DNA of 64,000 nucleotides from Hyaloscypha bicolor E (lineage: Eukaryota > Ascomycota > Leotiomycetes > Helotiales > Hyaloscyphaceae): assembly GCF_002865645.1 (NCBI RefSeq), contig NW_020194555.1, forward strand, positions 2,382,288-2,446,287. The letters are read 5' to 3'. Shown here piece after piece: positions 36,667 to 48,425 of the stretch. The notes under the pieces are model-generated. The model saw only the letters and a program-made list of their open reading frames with translations, ran no database searches and was not told the DNA's origin. How positions within the stretch are numbered: the first letter of the stretch is position 1; every line of letters starts with the position of its first letter. Made by a program: the position numbers and the translations under genes.

Positions 36667-38174
36667 CCTATCGTCTCACAGCTGGCCTATCTCTTAGAAG
36701 TCACGTGATTTTCGAGCAGGGATCTGAGTGGATGAATAGCGCCTAGAAAGGGCTAGCCATAGAGGGTTAGGGCCATAGAAAATGTGCGTTAAAAATAAAA
36801 TCATAGAGTGTACGCAACTAAAGCCGATTTCGAATTCTATAATATATATTAAAGAAGTATAAAAGCCTAGAAGCTATATGAAATAAGTTATATAATAATA
36901 AGTCATATATCTTATATATAACTAGAAATAGATTATATTTATATGAAAATCTGTTTATATAATACTTATTAGTTTAATTAAATTTTTGAAATATTAGAAC
37001 CGAAATTTAGTTTATTAATAATTATTAAAATAAAATAAAATTAGCTATTATATTTCTTTTTATTATATAATTATAACCCGTAATTCTCTTTATTATTTCT
37101 ATTTAAAGATCTAATAATAGCTAAATATAATATTTTATTTATAAACTAATAAATAAATAAAGAATTTGAATCAAATTTTAGAATAATATTTAAGATTATA
37201 TATTAGCTATTAATAAAATAATTAAATAATAAAGCCTGTTTTTATAAAATTTATATTTAATAAATAGAAATATTTCTATTTTATATATTATATATTAAAA
37301 ATAATATATAAAAAAAAGAAATATTAATAATATAAAAAAATATATAAAAATTTAAATAAAATAAAAGATATTAAAGAAATAATAATAAATAATAAATATA
37401 AATAATAAATATAAATAATAAATATAAATAATAAATATAAATAATAAATATAAATAATAAATATAAAAAATAAATAATAAATATAAATAATAAATATAAA
37501 TAATAAATATAAATAATAAATATAAATAATAAATATAAATAATAAATATAAAAAATATATATTAATATAAATTTTGAAATATAAATTTTGAAATATAAAT
37601 AATAAATATAAATAATAAATATAAAAAATATATATTAATATAAATTTTGAAATATATAATAAAGTTATATATTATATAAAAAACATTTAATAGTTTTATT
37701 TTAATATAAAGCTAATAAATAAATATTTCGGCTTTTTTAAAATTTTAGAAATTATAAAAATATATAAATAAATATATTATTTAAAATTACTATTATTATA
37801 TTATATTAAATTTATAATATTTTCTATATTTCTTTCTTAAAACTATAATATTTATAAGCTAGTATTATAATAAAACTAGAACTAGTTAAAATTAAAAATA
37901 AAAAAGAATTTAAAATAAAATCTATTATAGTTTATAAAAAATAAATAAAAAAGAATTATTTTATTTATTAAAAAAACTATTTACTAGTAAATAATATATA
38001 GAAATTATTAAATAATTTAAAGAATATAGTTTAAAAATTATAATAATATAAAAAATAAATACTTTTATTAAAAAACTCTTTAAAAAAATTATATATTTAT
38101 TTTTGAAAAAATTATATAAAAATTATTAAAAATTCTAATTTCTATATTTTATAAATATTTTACTTTTATAATTA

Positions 38175-38205
<31 letters not shown>

Positions 38206-39093
38206 TTGAATTTTAATTAATTTAAGCAAATTTAAAAGCTATTTTAGTAATTTAATTTAAATATTAAATCTAGCTTCGGCTCTATTACTAATTTTATATT
38301 TTATTATATAATTTATTTTAAAACTTAATTATTAGTTTAATTTTTTATAATATTTTATTACCTTATTTTATTTAAAAACTTATATATTAATTTCTTTTTT
38401 TCTTTAAAATATCTTAAGAATTCTTTTATTTAAACTAATAATAATTAAATTAATATTTTCTTTCTTTTAATAAAAGGAATTATAAGTAATATAATTTTAT
38501 TTCTTTATAAATTATATATAAAAATAATATTCTTTATAAATAGTTCTTTAATAATTCTAGAAATAGAAAGATTTCAAGAAAAAAGACTTTTAGAATTATA
38601 ATAAATTCCTGAAATAAAAATCCTAAAAGTTTATAAGCTAATAAAATTATTTTAGCTTCCGGAAAAAAAGATTCTAGAAGTAGTTTAATTCTCGAAATAT
38701 TCTAGTATTCTTATATATAATACTATCTTATCTAATTTAATTATATTTCTAATCTAAATATATTTCTAATATATTAAATTGTTTTTAAGATATTTAAAAT
38801 ATTTAAAATATTTTAAATAAAATATAAATAAAATAATATTTAAATAATTTAAGTAAAATAAAATATATATTTATAAATATTTATAAATTATTAGTAATTA
38901 TTTATTATATAATTATAATAAATTATAAATATTATTTATTTAATAATTATATAAATACTTAAATAAATCTTATTATAATATATTACTCTTATATAAAAGA
39001 TTTCTATTACTTATATATTAATATATTACCTTATTAGTTATAAATCCTTATATTTAGCTAGCCTAATATTCTCCTTAATATTTCTTATATATT
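36667..39093. other. AT-rich RIP-like DNA with AT minisatellite
   Basis: The first 150 bp have normal composition, then AT-rich sequence begins near 36.83 kb. It contains the 13-bp AT minisatellite at 37380-37660 and otherwise poly-A/T runs and stop-filled frames. I cannot assign an element. Composition returns to normal near 39.09 kb, where the HET gene ends. Confidence 0.6.
37380..37660. repeat. 13-bp AT minisatellite
   Basis: Tandem units of AATAATAAATATA, about 20 copies, with two interruptions by a short TATATTAATATAAATTTTGAAATA segment that is itself repeated (about 37555-37600 and 37625-37655). Confidence 0.9.
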
Positions 39094-41247
39094 CTATATA
39101 AGGAGGATATCTTTCATCTTGTATCCTCCGTATAACAAATCAACCAAGACTTCGCCTCTCATATACCCGTCGATATAGCACTCTCCCACAAGCTCAAATG
39201 TGCCCTTTTCTTGATTAACTGACCGCAATACTAACGGGATGCCGCAACCAAGAAGTACGCAGACCAAGTCTCCCTTTCTCGCCTCCCGCGGAGCTGTTCC
39301 AAGCAAACCATTATTCGTCACAATGAGTCTTTTCCCCATGTGAGACGTCGTGTCTCGTGCTCGGGCGCCGAAACTTTCGCAATCGGAGATATCCCCCACA
39401 TCTTGCAAGCCAAGCACCGGTCCATTACTCAACATCTTCTGACAAAGTCTCGACAGCATATCCTTGCCTTTCGCAGAGTCACCAATATGCAACACGGCTT
39501 CCTTTAGTGTTCGTCCACGGATGAGAAGCGATTGGTTTCGGTTAAACCAATCCGCGAATGTGTCATGCACATCCTTAGGACTCTTGACTGCTGCTTGGCA
39601 GAGAATCCGAAACTCTCGAGAGAACTTGTCTCGGGGTGCAGGGTATCGGAAGTATCTATCCTTACGGTCAAGGACAAGGCAGCGTGATATGGCATCCATA
39701 AGAAGGGAGCACCCATCCCCAATATCCGGAGCTGTGGCATCATGAGGTACTATAACCTTACCCGAAAGTGGAATATTTCTTGGCGTAGTCGACTGGATGA
39801 GGTCTTCCGGTGCACGTTGCTCCTGATGTACGCCGCCCAGGCCATCGATATAGTCGAGACAGATGCCGGTACAGGTCATTTCTAGGAAGTCATCAGAAAA
39901 AGATATCTTCGGAAGATGGTGTCCAGAAGCAGCGTAGATTGCGGAAAAGTCGGCCGAATCTACAGGTCAAAAGTTGCCAATATGCGCACTTGAGCTTTGG
40001 CTCGCCATACAAGTCACTGGAGGAGTTCTCAGGAGTTGAATACTCCAGTCTGGAGCCCATGAAGCCAGTTGCCCCTCTTCCTCTTCGTTCAGCGATCTCT
40101 CTCCGTCGGCTTTATTGCTCCGAAGCCATGGAGCGAGACAGATAATATCCAGACTCTTGTGCGTTCTTGTGAACGACCGCACAAACTACGCATAGACGAG
40201 ACTAGTGGGAGACTGGTAGTCGGGCCTACCAACGATTTTTCTATCTTTAGCGGCGACGACTCCGAGCAACGAATACAGTCTATCCTTCTTATCGGTGGCA
40301 CGTAAGGTGGCGGTGTAAGCCATAGTGCCGACGAGAGGCATGTTGTCCTTGATCTGGTCGTACCACTCCAACAGCCGAAAGCGATTCCAGGCCTTCTCGT
40401 AAACCCTTCTCTGGATGAGCGAGTTGTCGCGCTGCTGCCATCTCCAGACCCCAATCACACCAGCATGCATGTCTTCGCGGGTAATCGTACTGCGCCCACA
40501 GTAGAAGGCAGCCTCCTGACATAGGAGGAACTCCTGCAGCGTCCACATCCGCTCCCACCACTTCCTCGAGAGCAGACTCTCCACGGCCTTCCAGCTATTC
40601 TTTCTGCTCTGAATTTGTTTCACCTGCGCCGGGCTCATGGAATCCTGCCACCCCAAGTCGTGGAGAAACTTGATAGCTTCTGCGCTGTCTTCATACTCCT
40701 CTCCCAGCCATATCACGGTGGCCCGGGCAGCGATCTGGTAGATCCTTCCCATAAGCTCAACCTGGGTGCTTCGTTCTATCTGGTCCTTCTGGTTGATGCA
40801 GATTGAATCCATCCACCACCACGTGGTCTCGGATGGAAATTCATCCTGGCGGTGAGGGGACACCATCTCCTTGAGAAGAGAATGCGCGCTTCGGGGTATG
40901 GCGGTGCGATGATCATTGAGGAGGATAAAATTAGATTCTTTCTTAGAATCTTTCTTAGAATTCTCTTTAGAATTCTTCTTGGAATCTCCCTCGGAGTCCC
41001 ATGTGTACGAAGTGGCGATAAACGAGGGGCAGTTGTCGGCTCCGAGGGAAAAGTTTCGGAGGGTGGCTAAGATGGTGCCATCTCGCAGGAGACTCAGTTG
41101 GAACAGACGGATTTTGTCGCCGCTGATCGGAGGATGGCACAGAGCGAGCATTGCATCCTGGCCGGTTTCCCCCAAGAACCGCTGTAATGCAATGTTTTGG
41201 CCTTCGCGTGGAATATATAGCTGAGCTGGCCTGCTTGGCGTCTCCAC
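39094..41247 (-). pseudogene. HET-domain gene with two premature stops
   Basis: A protein of the heterokaryon-incompatibility (HET, PF06985) type. One minus-strand frame runs 718 codons from 41247 to 39094 and is broken only twice, at TAG 40186-40188 (SLVYA then stop then FVRSF) and TGA 39967-39969. Each stop is one transition from Gln (CAG) or Arg (CGA). The HET domain is evident: FIATSYTWDSEGD, then WWWMDSICINQKD, QVELMGRIYQIAARATVIWL, and RKWWERMWTLQEFLL. The C-terminal part has GDLVCVLLGCGIPLVLR and ELVGECYIDGYMRGE. These domains trigger incompatibility-type cell death in known cases. The first codon of the frame is GTG, not ATG. The first in-frame ATG is at 41151, or an upstream ATG is joined after a 5-bp frameshift near 41250. 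Flanked by AT-rich DNA on the left and the Helitron cluster on the right. Confidence 0.9.
40915..40995 (-). repeat. Ser/Lys-rich repeat inside the HET domain
   Basis: Four short units of 12 or 15 bp on the minus strand give the run DSKKNSKENSKKDSKKES between the two halves of the first HET motif block (after YTWDSEG). The units stay in frame. It is probably a small expansion that adds a flexible charged loop. Confidence 0.8.
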
Positions 41248-41532
41248 CTGACCTGTTGCAGGGGGGGTACAGGGGGGTCAAACTGGCTACGGTAATCGCC
41301 GTAGCCGGATCCATCTGCCCAGCCAACAATCGTTTCCTGTGGCCGGTTCTTCAGGAACAAGCCAGAGCGCGTTTTGCTTTTTTTCAAGCAGTAGGTAAAT
41401 ATTACAGTCAAATGCCTGAAAAGCGGGTATTTTACGGCAGGATTTTAGGCGGTGAAGGGTCAAAACACTCGAGTACTCGAGTACTCGAATACTAAAACCA
41501 CAAAATTGCAAAAATACCTCGATTTACGTATA
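41248..41532. other. Upstream region of the HET gene
   Basis: GC-balanced DNA between the HET frame and the first hairpin. It contains a short repeat of ACTCGAGT units (about 41468-41492) and runs of G near 41260-41275. An upstream minus-strand frame (to 41411) ends with PPVPPLQQ just before the HET frame, and the five bases GTCAG separate the two. I see no separate gene. Confidence 0.5.
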
Positions 41533-41617
41533 CGAGATCTGGGCCGCTTCGCTAAAATTAAAGCCTGGCGGCCCTACGCAAGCTTCGGGGCCAGTCTTTA
41601 ATTTTGCCCTGATCTCG
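41533..41617. repeat. Hairpin element, copy 1
   Basis: An ~85-bp imperfect palindrome: outer arms CGAGATCTGGGC and GCCCTGATCTCG, inner arms AAAATTAAAGCCTGGC and GCCAGTCTTTAATTTT, centre GGCCCTACGCAAGCTTCGG. Its loop and spacer words match copies at 43332 and 48426, but the arm sequences differ and stay complementary within each copy. Confidence 0.92.
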
Positions 41618-41639
41618 ATTCGAGATTAAGAGGGTCACG

Positions 41640-42240
41640 TGACTTACTTATAATAAAGCTCTTTTATTACCTATAGGCCTTCTAAGCCTTATACTTACTC
41701 GTAAAGCTCTCTCTTTCTCTTTACGAACTGCAATATCCCCTAATTATACCCGCAAAGCTCTGTCTTTTCTTTTATAAGCCCTTTTAAGCCTTACTTTTAC
41801 TTATAAAACCTTCTCCTTAAGTATAGCCATATTGCGCTCGCAAGCTCGCACTAATATGACATATAAGCGTGAGAGAAATTAGTTTTTAAGAGCTTCTATT
41901 TAAATATTTAGCTTTTTGCTTTCTATACCGCACTCGCGGGCCCTCCCAAGCCTCACTTGCCCCTGCAAGCCCCTTATTACCTGTACTCCCACTTGCAAAG
42001 CTCCCCCTTTCCCCTCGCAGACCCTCCCAAGCCTTATTCTCATCCGCAAAGCTCTCCCTTTCTACTTACGGGCCCTCTAAAGCCCCTTACTACCCGTACT
42101 CTCACCCGTAACTCCCTCCCAAGCCTCACTCTTACTTGTAAAGCTCCCCCTTTCCTCCTGCAGGCCCTCCCAAGCCTCACTCCTACCTATAGAGCCCTCC
42201 CTTCCCTCTCGCGGGCCTTCCCAAGCCTCACTTGCCCTGG
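41640..42240. repeat. ~50-bp pyrimidine-rich minisatellite
   Basis: Tandem imperfect units of about 50 bp of the type AAAGCTCCCCCTTTC, then CTCGCAGGCCCTCCC, then AAGCCTCACTC. The first third is AT-shifted, the last two thirds keep C-rich units. A frame on the plus strand at 41957-42352 is open only because of the repeat. A RIP-mutated version of the same array lies at about 50200-50600. Confidence 0.8.
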
Positions 42241-42242
42241 AA

Positions 42243-42870
42243 TTAAAGCTAATAATCATCGCAATATTCGTATTCGTCTATATATAACTCCGCTTGCCTC
42301 TCTCTCAGCTCGCAAGCCTGCCTCTCTACTAGTCCGCAAGCTTCTCCTTTAGCCTGCCCTTCTCTCTCCTCCCTCTCCTCCCTCTCCCTCTCCCTCCTCT
42401 CCCTCTCTTCCCTCTCTACCCACTCTGCCCGCTTCTCTCTATCCCTCTTCATTTTCCTCCTTGCCTTATCCCTTGCTTTTAAAAACTCATCCGCTCTCTG
42501 CCTCTCCTTTAACCTCTCCTCCCACCACGCCTCAAACTCTCCTTTAGGCTGCCCCCTTTTTAAATAATTTTCTCGCGATAACCCCTTCCTCTCTCCCTCC
42601 CAAACCCTCCTCTTTGCCTTCCCATCCTCACACCGCTACTGCCGGTCCTGAAGCTCCTGCTCCTCCTCTTGGGTCGGCTCCCGTATATAATTATTAACCG
42701 TAATCGCCTGGTACCCTGCCCACCCCCTCTCCTTCTTCCCGGTAGCCTGCTGCCGGAGCTGGATATGATTTGCGAGCTGGATATGGGTCGGAGGAGGATT
42801 CGGGTACTAAGTACGAGTTCTAGTTAGGGCTCGATAATGCTTTGCCTTTAAATTCCGGTAATAACAGGGC
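42243..42870 (-). pseudogene. Broken ORF for a charged coiled-coil protein
   Basis: The minus strand has a protein-like frame with Pro/Gln-rich start (YPNPPPTHIQLANHIQLRQQ), then a region TQEEEQELQDRQ, a stop, KAKRRVWEGERKG, GEFEAWWEERLKERQRADEF and a long Arg/Glu coiled coil (residue runs such as REEREREREEREERE), ending in YIDEYEYCDDY and a stop. Two in-frame TAG codons can be explained by CAG- or TGG-to-TAG changes. It has no domain I can name. Position next to a Helitron-type hairpin suggests a transposon accessory gene or captured gene. Low-complexity sequence limits any inference. Confidence 0.6.
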
Positions 42871-43331
42871 TCACAGGTAAGAAAGCGGCCGAGATTATAG
42901 ACCTATAAATAGCTCGAGTAACGGGTTTATAGTTCTAGGAGAGTTAGTTTGTCTATATCTATCCGTAAACAGGTCTATTAACTTACCTATAGCCTGCTCT
43001 CTCTCTCCCTCTCTCTTTCCCTTCTTATCTTTCTCCCTCTCTTATCCCTAAATTACTATATAGTATAGGGCCTGCCGCTTAAGGTATAAAGTATATATTA
43101 CGGTCCGCTAGTTATTCTTTAGGGGAAACTAGAAGATTAACCGAGGGTAGTAATATCTAGGATAATATAATTAATTTAATTCAGGTTAATTTAATTAAGA
43201 TATTATAAATTAAAGTAAAGTATAAAGTATAAGAAGAGAGAGAATAAAGAGGTAAAGCATATTTAGTATTCCCGTATAGGCCTCTATATAATAGGGAATA
43301 TTTTCTATAGATTATAACTCAATATTATATA
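42871..43331. other. AT-shifted DNA left of the Helitron
   Basis: Mixed composition becoming AT-rich toward the right. I see no gene or clear repeat. It may be the right-hand (5') part of the element that starts with hairpin copy 1. Confidence 0.4.
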
Positions 43332-43420
43332 GACGAGTTTAGGGCCGCTTTACTAAAATTATTAATTAGTAGCCCTATATAAGCTCCGGGGCTAATTAAT
43401 AATTTTGCCCTAAACTCGTC
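43332..43420. repeat. Hairpin element, copy 2
   Basis: 89-bp palindrome: outer arms GACGAGTTTAGGGC and GCCCTAAACTCGTC are perfect over 14 bp; inner arms AAAATTATTAATTAGT/AGC and GCTAATTAATAATTTT pair almost fully. The centre is CCCTATATAAGCTCCGGGG. Marks the left (3') end of the Helitron in 43-48 kb. Confidence 0.93.
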
Positions 43421-43649
43421 CCGAGTAAAATTAAAATATAATAAAGGCTAGTATAAACTCTTTATAGACCCTTTATAGATAGTATAAGAAGAAAAATAGC
43501 CCGTAAGTATATAAAGTTAGTTATAAGTAAGTCAAAAGCTAAGTAAGACCTTATAATATTTCTGGATATATTATATTACTTATATAGTTTATATTAGGAA
43601 GTAAAAGAATATAAAGCCCTGCCTATAAGATTACCTATAAGGCTACTAT

Positions 43650-46600
43650 ATAGAACTAGTTATAAGAAAAGACTAGTAATTATAAATTTACTCTTACTAT
43701 CTTAAATAACTAGCCTTATAACTTATTAATAGTTATTATAAAAAATAAAGCAAATAGAAACTACTTACGGAAAAGTATAAAAGATAATTACTAATTTATA
43801 AACTAGAGCTTAATCCGTGAAATCGTTCGTAATTAGCTATTAAAGTTATTATCTAGTAGCTATACCCGAATTAAGAATCTCCTAAAGTTATATATTAATA
43901 TTCATAACCCGTTATAAAGCTCTTCCTATAAATAGAGATTTCGTAAGAGTATTATAGGTATACTAATCTTAAATTATAGTTTAGAGAGAGGTAGACTTAA
44001 TAAATAGATATTTTATAAGATCTCTAGAGATAATTCTGTAATTTTAGGATCTGCCTTATTTATATTAGTTAAATCTACTATAAAATATATCCGTTTCTGA
44101 CCAGGAAATATATCCAGGATTATTTAGTTAAGCTTATAGACCGTATTATTTAGGGTTAATAGGATTACCTATTTACTAAAGGCCCGGTAATTATATAGGG
44201 CCCGCAAGAGTTGCTTTTGGGAATAGATATAATTAATTAGGTCTGTAATTAACTAGATATATGAAATAAAAGGCGGAAGTATAATTTATTTATTTAAGAA
44301 CGAGTTATATAGTAGATTACTAATCTAGTCTATAAAATCCTGTTTAGACAGGTTATTATAGACCCATATATTAATCCGTAATAATAACTAATAGAGCTAT
44401 AGCCAGATCTATATCTATTATAAGTAGGCCCGTATTATATTAGCCCGCAAATTATATAAAACTACTAGTAAGATCTAGGTAAAGTTTCTCCCGAGAATTA
44501 TAGGTATCTCTCTAAAAAGAATATTATTTATAACTAATTATAAATCGACTATTAGCTAGTATATTACCTTAAAGTAGTACTTATACTATATAGGTACCTC
44601 GTTCTAGATAATTAGATTTATAGAATATAAGAGAGCCCTAAGCCGGCTTATCTTAATAATTATACTTATAAATAACTTATTAAGCTTAAACGGAATCCGG
44701 AACTAGAAATAAGATATATATTTATCCGGAAAAAAGAGAGCTATAATATCCGTTAATACTATATATAGGACTATCTTACCTTAGCTATAGTAATAATAGT
44801 AAAGAGTCTTATAAAGAAATGTCTTACTAGTATTACTAGGGCCTTATAAATAGAAATAGGCCGTCTATAAATTATTTATAATTATTACTATAATTATCTA
44901 AAAGCAAGAGTACTAGTCTATATTTAGCTAGGCTTATATTATGGTTATTAGTAATGTCTTATAAGTATAATTAACTTATAGATTAGCTATATAGTAGCTT
45001 ATAGTCTAGTTAAAGGTATTTTTAGGTAAGGTAATATCCGTAAGTATTTACTAGAAATCTATAAGGCCAAGACCGAGTAAGAAAAGGCTATAATTATAGT
45101 AAGGATTAACTAAGAGTAGCAGGAAGTTAATTAATGAATTATAAGTAAGCTTACGGGCCAAATTATTATAGAAATACTTCTTATATTAGTTCTAGACCGC
45201 TTATATATCCGTAATTAGTTACTAGCAAATACCTATAAAAAAAAGTATCTATAAACTATAGCCGGTTATTAACTGGATTATCTTATTAAAATACTAGAAC
45301 TATTCCCGATTATTTTCTACTAAGTCATAAGTAATATAGGTAGTATAGTATATAGGATAACGGATGCCCTTAACTAAATAGAGCTTATTAAAGAACTATA
45401 AATTATATATAATTATTAGTAAAAGCTATAAGTAGAACTACTTGCCTAAAACTAGACTATAATAATAAATATAGCTAATACTATACTCTTATTTATAATA
45501 CTTCTATATCCAGGTCTTAGTAACCTATATAAAATATTATAGGAACTCATAATAGAAATACTAGTAATTATTCTTATATATTATATTATACTTAAAAAAA
45601 GCTATTAAGATTAAATAAGTATTTATAGCCCGGTTTATAACTTATTCGGGTAAGAGATTAGCTATAAAGTAGATTATATATTATCTAGGGAAGTAGATTA
45701 TAAGATATTAAATTAGGGAGAACTCCTAGTATATTAGATATTTAAATAGATACTAGAAAGCCTCTATAGGGCCTATATATTAAGCCTGAAAATACTAGGT
45801 AATCTTATTATTTGTTCCCGAAATAATTATAATTATATAATTTATCTTTTTATAGATATACTTATAAATATACTTAATTATTTATATAAATATATAAACC
45901 TTAATATTAATATATAAATAGAACTTCTAGAAAAGATACGGGTTATATAAAATAACCTAGTAATTATTACAAATAATTTCCTGATCTAGAAAGCCTAATT
46001 TATAGACTATAAATATATAGCTATTATTCCGGTACTAGTACTTGGGATACTTATCTTTATAGATAATTATTATAGCTATAAATACTTTAGGGAACCTTTT
46101 CTAATATATAAGTAGGGCTATAGGTATATTACGGATTATATATAGGGCTTTTGAATTATTATTAAGGCTATATGGCTTGTAAGATATCTGGCTAGTAATT
46201 ATGGCTATAAATTTGCCTATAAGATCCTATAATAGGTCTAGAAGCTTAGTATAAATTATCTTATTAACTAAATCAGGAATTAAGAAAATAGTATCTTTCC
46301 TAAGAAATAAGAATAGATATATATATAAGAGACTATATTTCTAGTACTTAATTATATAGATATAGCCTATATATTATCTAAAAACGTGGTTCTTAAGGTT
46401 TATAAGAAGCTCTCTTACTTTTAGGATAAAGACCTAGTAAAGGAAATCCGGATAATTAATTACTTATTACTTATTTAAGAGATAATCTATAATTTCAGGC
46501 TAGTATAGGTTAGTTATAAAAGTAATAAAGAAGCTTGGCTTACTAAAGTACTATATAATAGCTATTAAGTCTTAAAAAAGCTATTATATAAAGTAATTAC

Positions 46601-47350
46601 TATTTATAAAGCTAGATAAAAGAATAAAGTAATAGCTAATATTACTTATATAGATATTCTTATAAATTAAAGTATTTGCAAGTCTTATATAAATATTTAT
46701 ATAGATATTTTACTAGTATAAGCGGAACTAGTTAAGTAAAGTAGTCTTATAAATAATATATATATTAATAATATATTATTAGAAGAGGTAGCTAGTATAA
46801 AAAAGTAGGAAGAAGACTAGACAGATATAGAGGTAGTACTAGTAAAAGGCCTATTACTCGAGCTATATTTACTAGCAGGTCCCGATATAGTCCTATAATT
46901 ATAACTCATAGTACTAGCCCGGGTTATTATATAAGAAAAGTAAGATATAGTAAAGTAATATATATACTATATATATAATATTAATTATATATATCTATAA
47001 ATATTTATAGCCTGCCTTATAAACTATTAATACTAGATTATAGTGGCTTATATTCATATATTTATCCGGGATAAAGGCAGTAATTTTATTATTTATAGGA
47101 AGGTTCTTATAATAATAATCTATACCTGACTTAAGAACTAAGTATATTTACGGGTTAAGTAAGATCCGGAAATCGGTTTACTAGCTTATAAGACGCTTAT
47201 AGGCTATTTTATAGACTATAATAAACGGGTTATAATTTATAAGTATATTTATAAGTTATAAAAGAATTATATAATCTAAGTAAGGGAAGTTAGTAGCCCG
47301 TATATTAGTTATAAAGAGCGGATTATAAAAGAAAAGCTATATAAAGAAGG
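43650..47350 (-). pseudogene. Helitron Rep/PIF1-like helicase gene relic
   Basis: Read through stops on the minus strand from right to left. Near 47.0 kb is a segment GYKYL...YILLFLYNNPG, which resembles the LQYPLLFP part of Helitron N-terminal regions. Near 45.9 kb comes the conserved VILYNPYLF, YINIKVYIFI and KYIYKYIYK block. Near 44.8 kb is the helicase P-loop region (GPSNTSKTFLYKTL for the usual GPGGTGKT) followed by ILGRNF and LRANIIRAYL. Near 43.95 kb is the C-terminal IPIILLRNLYL with ELYNG (usual LLRNLDP, LCNGTR). The order is that of fungal Helitron proteins. I did not resolve the HUH Rep motifs. Confidence 0.85.
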
Positions 47351-47459
47351 GTTTAGTATATATAGCGGGCTAGAGCGGGCCCTAGAAATAGAAAAGCTTA
47401 CTATAGATCTAAAAATACTAGATCCTATAAGAGAAGTTAATCCGGGTATTCTTCTTATA

Positions 47460-47760
47460 ACTAATTAATATAAAGGCAAAAGTATAGTTATATACCTGGA
47501 TATTTATCCGGAAGGCCCGGTAAAGCGGGTTATTACCTATAAAGAGGTAAGAGAGATATAAAAGAGGCTTGCGGATTAGAGGAAGTATTATATTATCTTT
47601 CTTGTAATAGGCCTTAAAGTAATTATTTATATGGCTAAAATAGAGGGCTCTGCAGGCTATATAGCGACCTATAAGCGGACCGGTTATATATACGGAAGCT
47701 GGCCGGAAGCGGGAGAGAAAGGCAGGAGGCCATATAGTAGGTAGGTTAGTAGAAGAATTC
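47460..47760 (+). pseudogene. Plus-strand ORF fragment inside the Helitron
   Basis: A frame on the strand opposite to the helicase reads protein-like for ~95 codons (IVIYLDIYPEGPVKRVITYK, LKVIIYMAKIEGSAGYIATYK, GSWPEAGEKGRRPYS), with one TAA and one TAG that could come from CAA or CGA and CAG. No domain recognised. It may be a captured host gene fragment or chance. Fusion and capture of host sequence are known for Helitrons. Confidence 0.3.
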
Positions 47761-48129
47761 TCTATAATATAAACGGGGGCCGTAACGGACGGTTAACGGA
47801 TCCGTTACTGGCGCCATAGGGCTGGCTCGTCCGCAGAGACGTCCGTAATCGGCCGTCGTCATTACCGGGAGAGAGGGAGGGTATTTGGATCGAGTTCTTG
47901 CAAGGCAGGATACCGCTGGCCACGATTAGTAGTATTTCGGGCCTATTAACTGGTTAATTAAGCCAGAAAAGGGAGAGGATACAAACTTGATAGTAATAGC
48001 AAGTCTTATATGGCTTAGCCCGCTCCGTAATAAAGTCAGAAGCAGGCCGGTTCTGCTTATAGGAAGTATAAAAGCGGGGAGGGTCCATAGTAATAGAGAG
48101 AAGAAGGAAAGAAAAGTAATATAAGGTCA
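47761..48129. other. GC-rich patch in the Helitron 5' part
   Basis: From 47770 to about 48090 the DNA is much less RIP-mutated. It contains a perfect 14-bp palindrome TAACGGATCCGTTA (47794-47807), nested in a longer inverted repeat GTAACGGA...TCCGTTAC. No gene seen. The patch may be part of the 5' regulatory region of the element. Confidence 0.5.
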
Positions 48130-48425
48130 GGAATTTTTTTTAGCGTTTTATACGGGACCCCTAGCTTAAGATTTTCCCCCCAAGCTTTAAAAAATCGGAA
48201 GAAAAGCCCTTTGTATTCCAGAATTACTAAAATAAAGAGAAAGGTACTTGAGTATCTCCTCTATAATCCCAAGCTCAGCCCTAAGGATTTGAACGGAATT
48301 GCGTTCCGATACGCGATTCCCCAGAAAAGGGAGATTCTGGTATTCCTTATGTAACCCGTTTTTTTTTAAGGAGCCCCGAGAGCCAACCGCTTAGGGTGGC
48401 CTGAATATAGGACAATATAGAAGAG
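48130..48425. repeat. Helitron 5' subterminal repeat, copy 1
   Basis: Shares long stretches in the same order with 50690-50940, such as GCTTTAAAAAATCG, AAAGGTACTTGAG, GATTCCCYAGAA and GAGATTCTGGT, then AGCCAACCGCTTA. About 250 bp. Marks the right end of the autonomous Helitron. Confidence 0.88.

Larger units (their letters stand above)
43332..48425 (-). mobile_element. RIP-inactivated autonomous Helitron
   Basis: A ~5.1-kb element on the minus strand. Its left (3') end carries the hairpin at 43332-43420. Its right (5') end is the 250-bp repeat ending near 48425. That the same hairpin plus the ~100 bp downstream and the same 5' repeat also bound the neighbour at 48426-50940 supports both limits. 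The coding part has Helitron Rep/helicase phrases (see next entry). It replicates by rolling circle in the active form. Stops in all domains make it inactive. Confidence 0.82.

Noticed and set aside
29578..37660. CRISPR-like arrays
   Set aside because: The repeats are directly adjacent tandem units with no unique spacers, and the DNA is fungal.
41957..42352. 131-codon plus-strand ORF rich in Pro, Leu and Ser
   Set aside because: It follows the ~50-bp minisatellite and disappears when the repeat is RIP-mutated at 50.2-50.6 kb. A repeat artefact.
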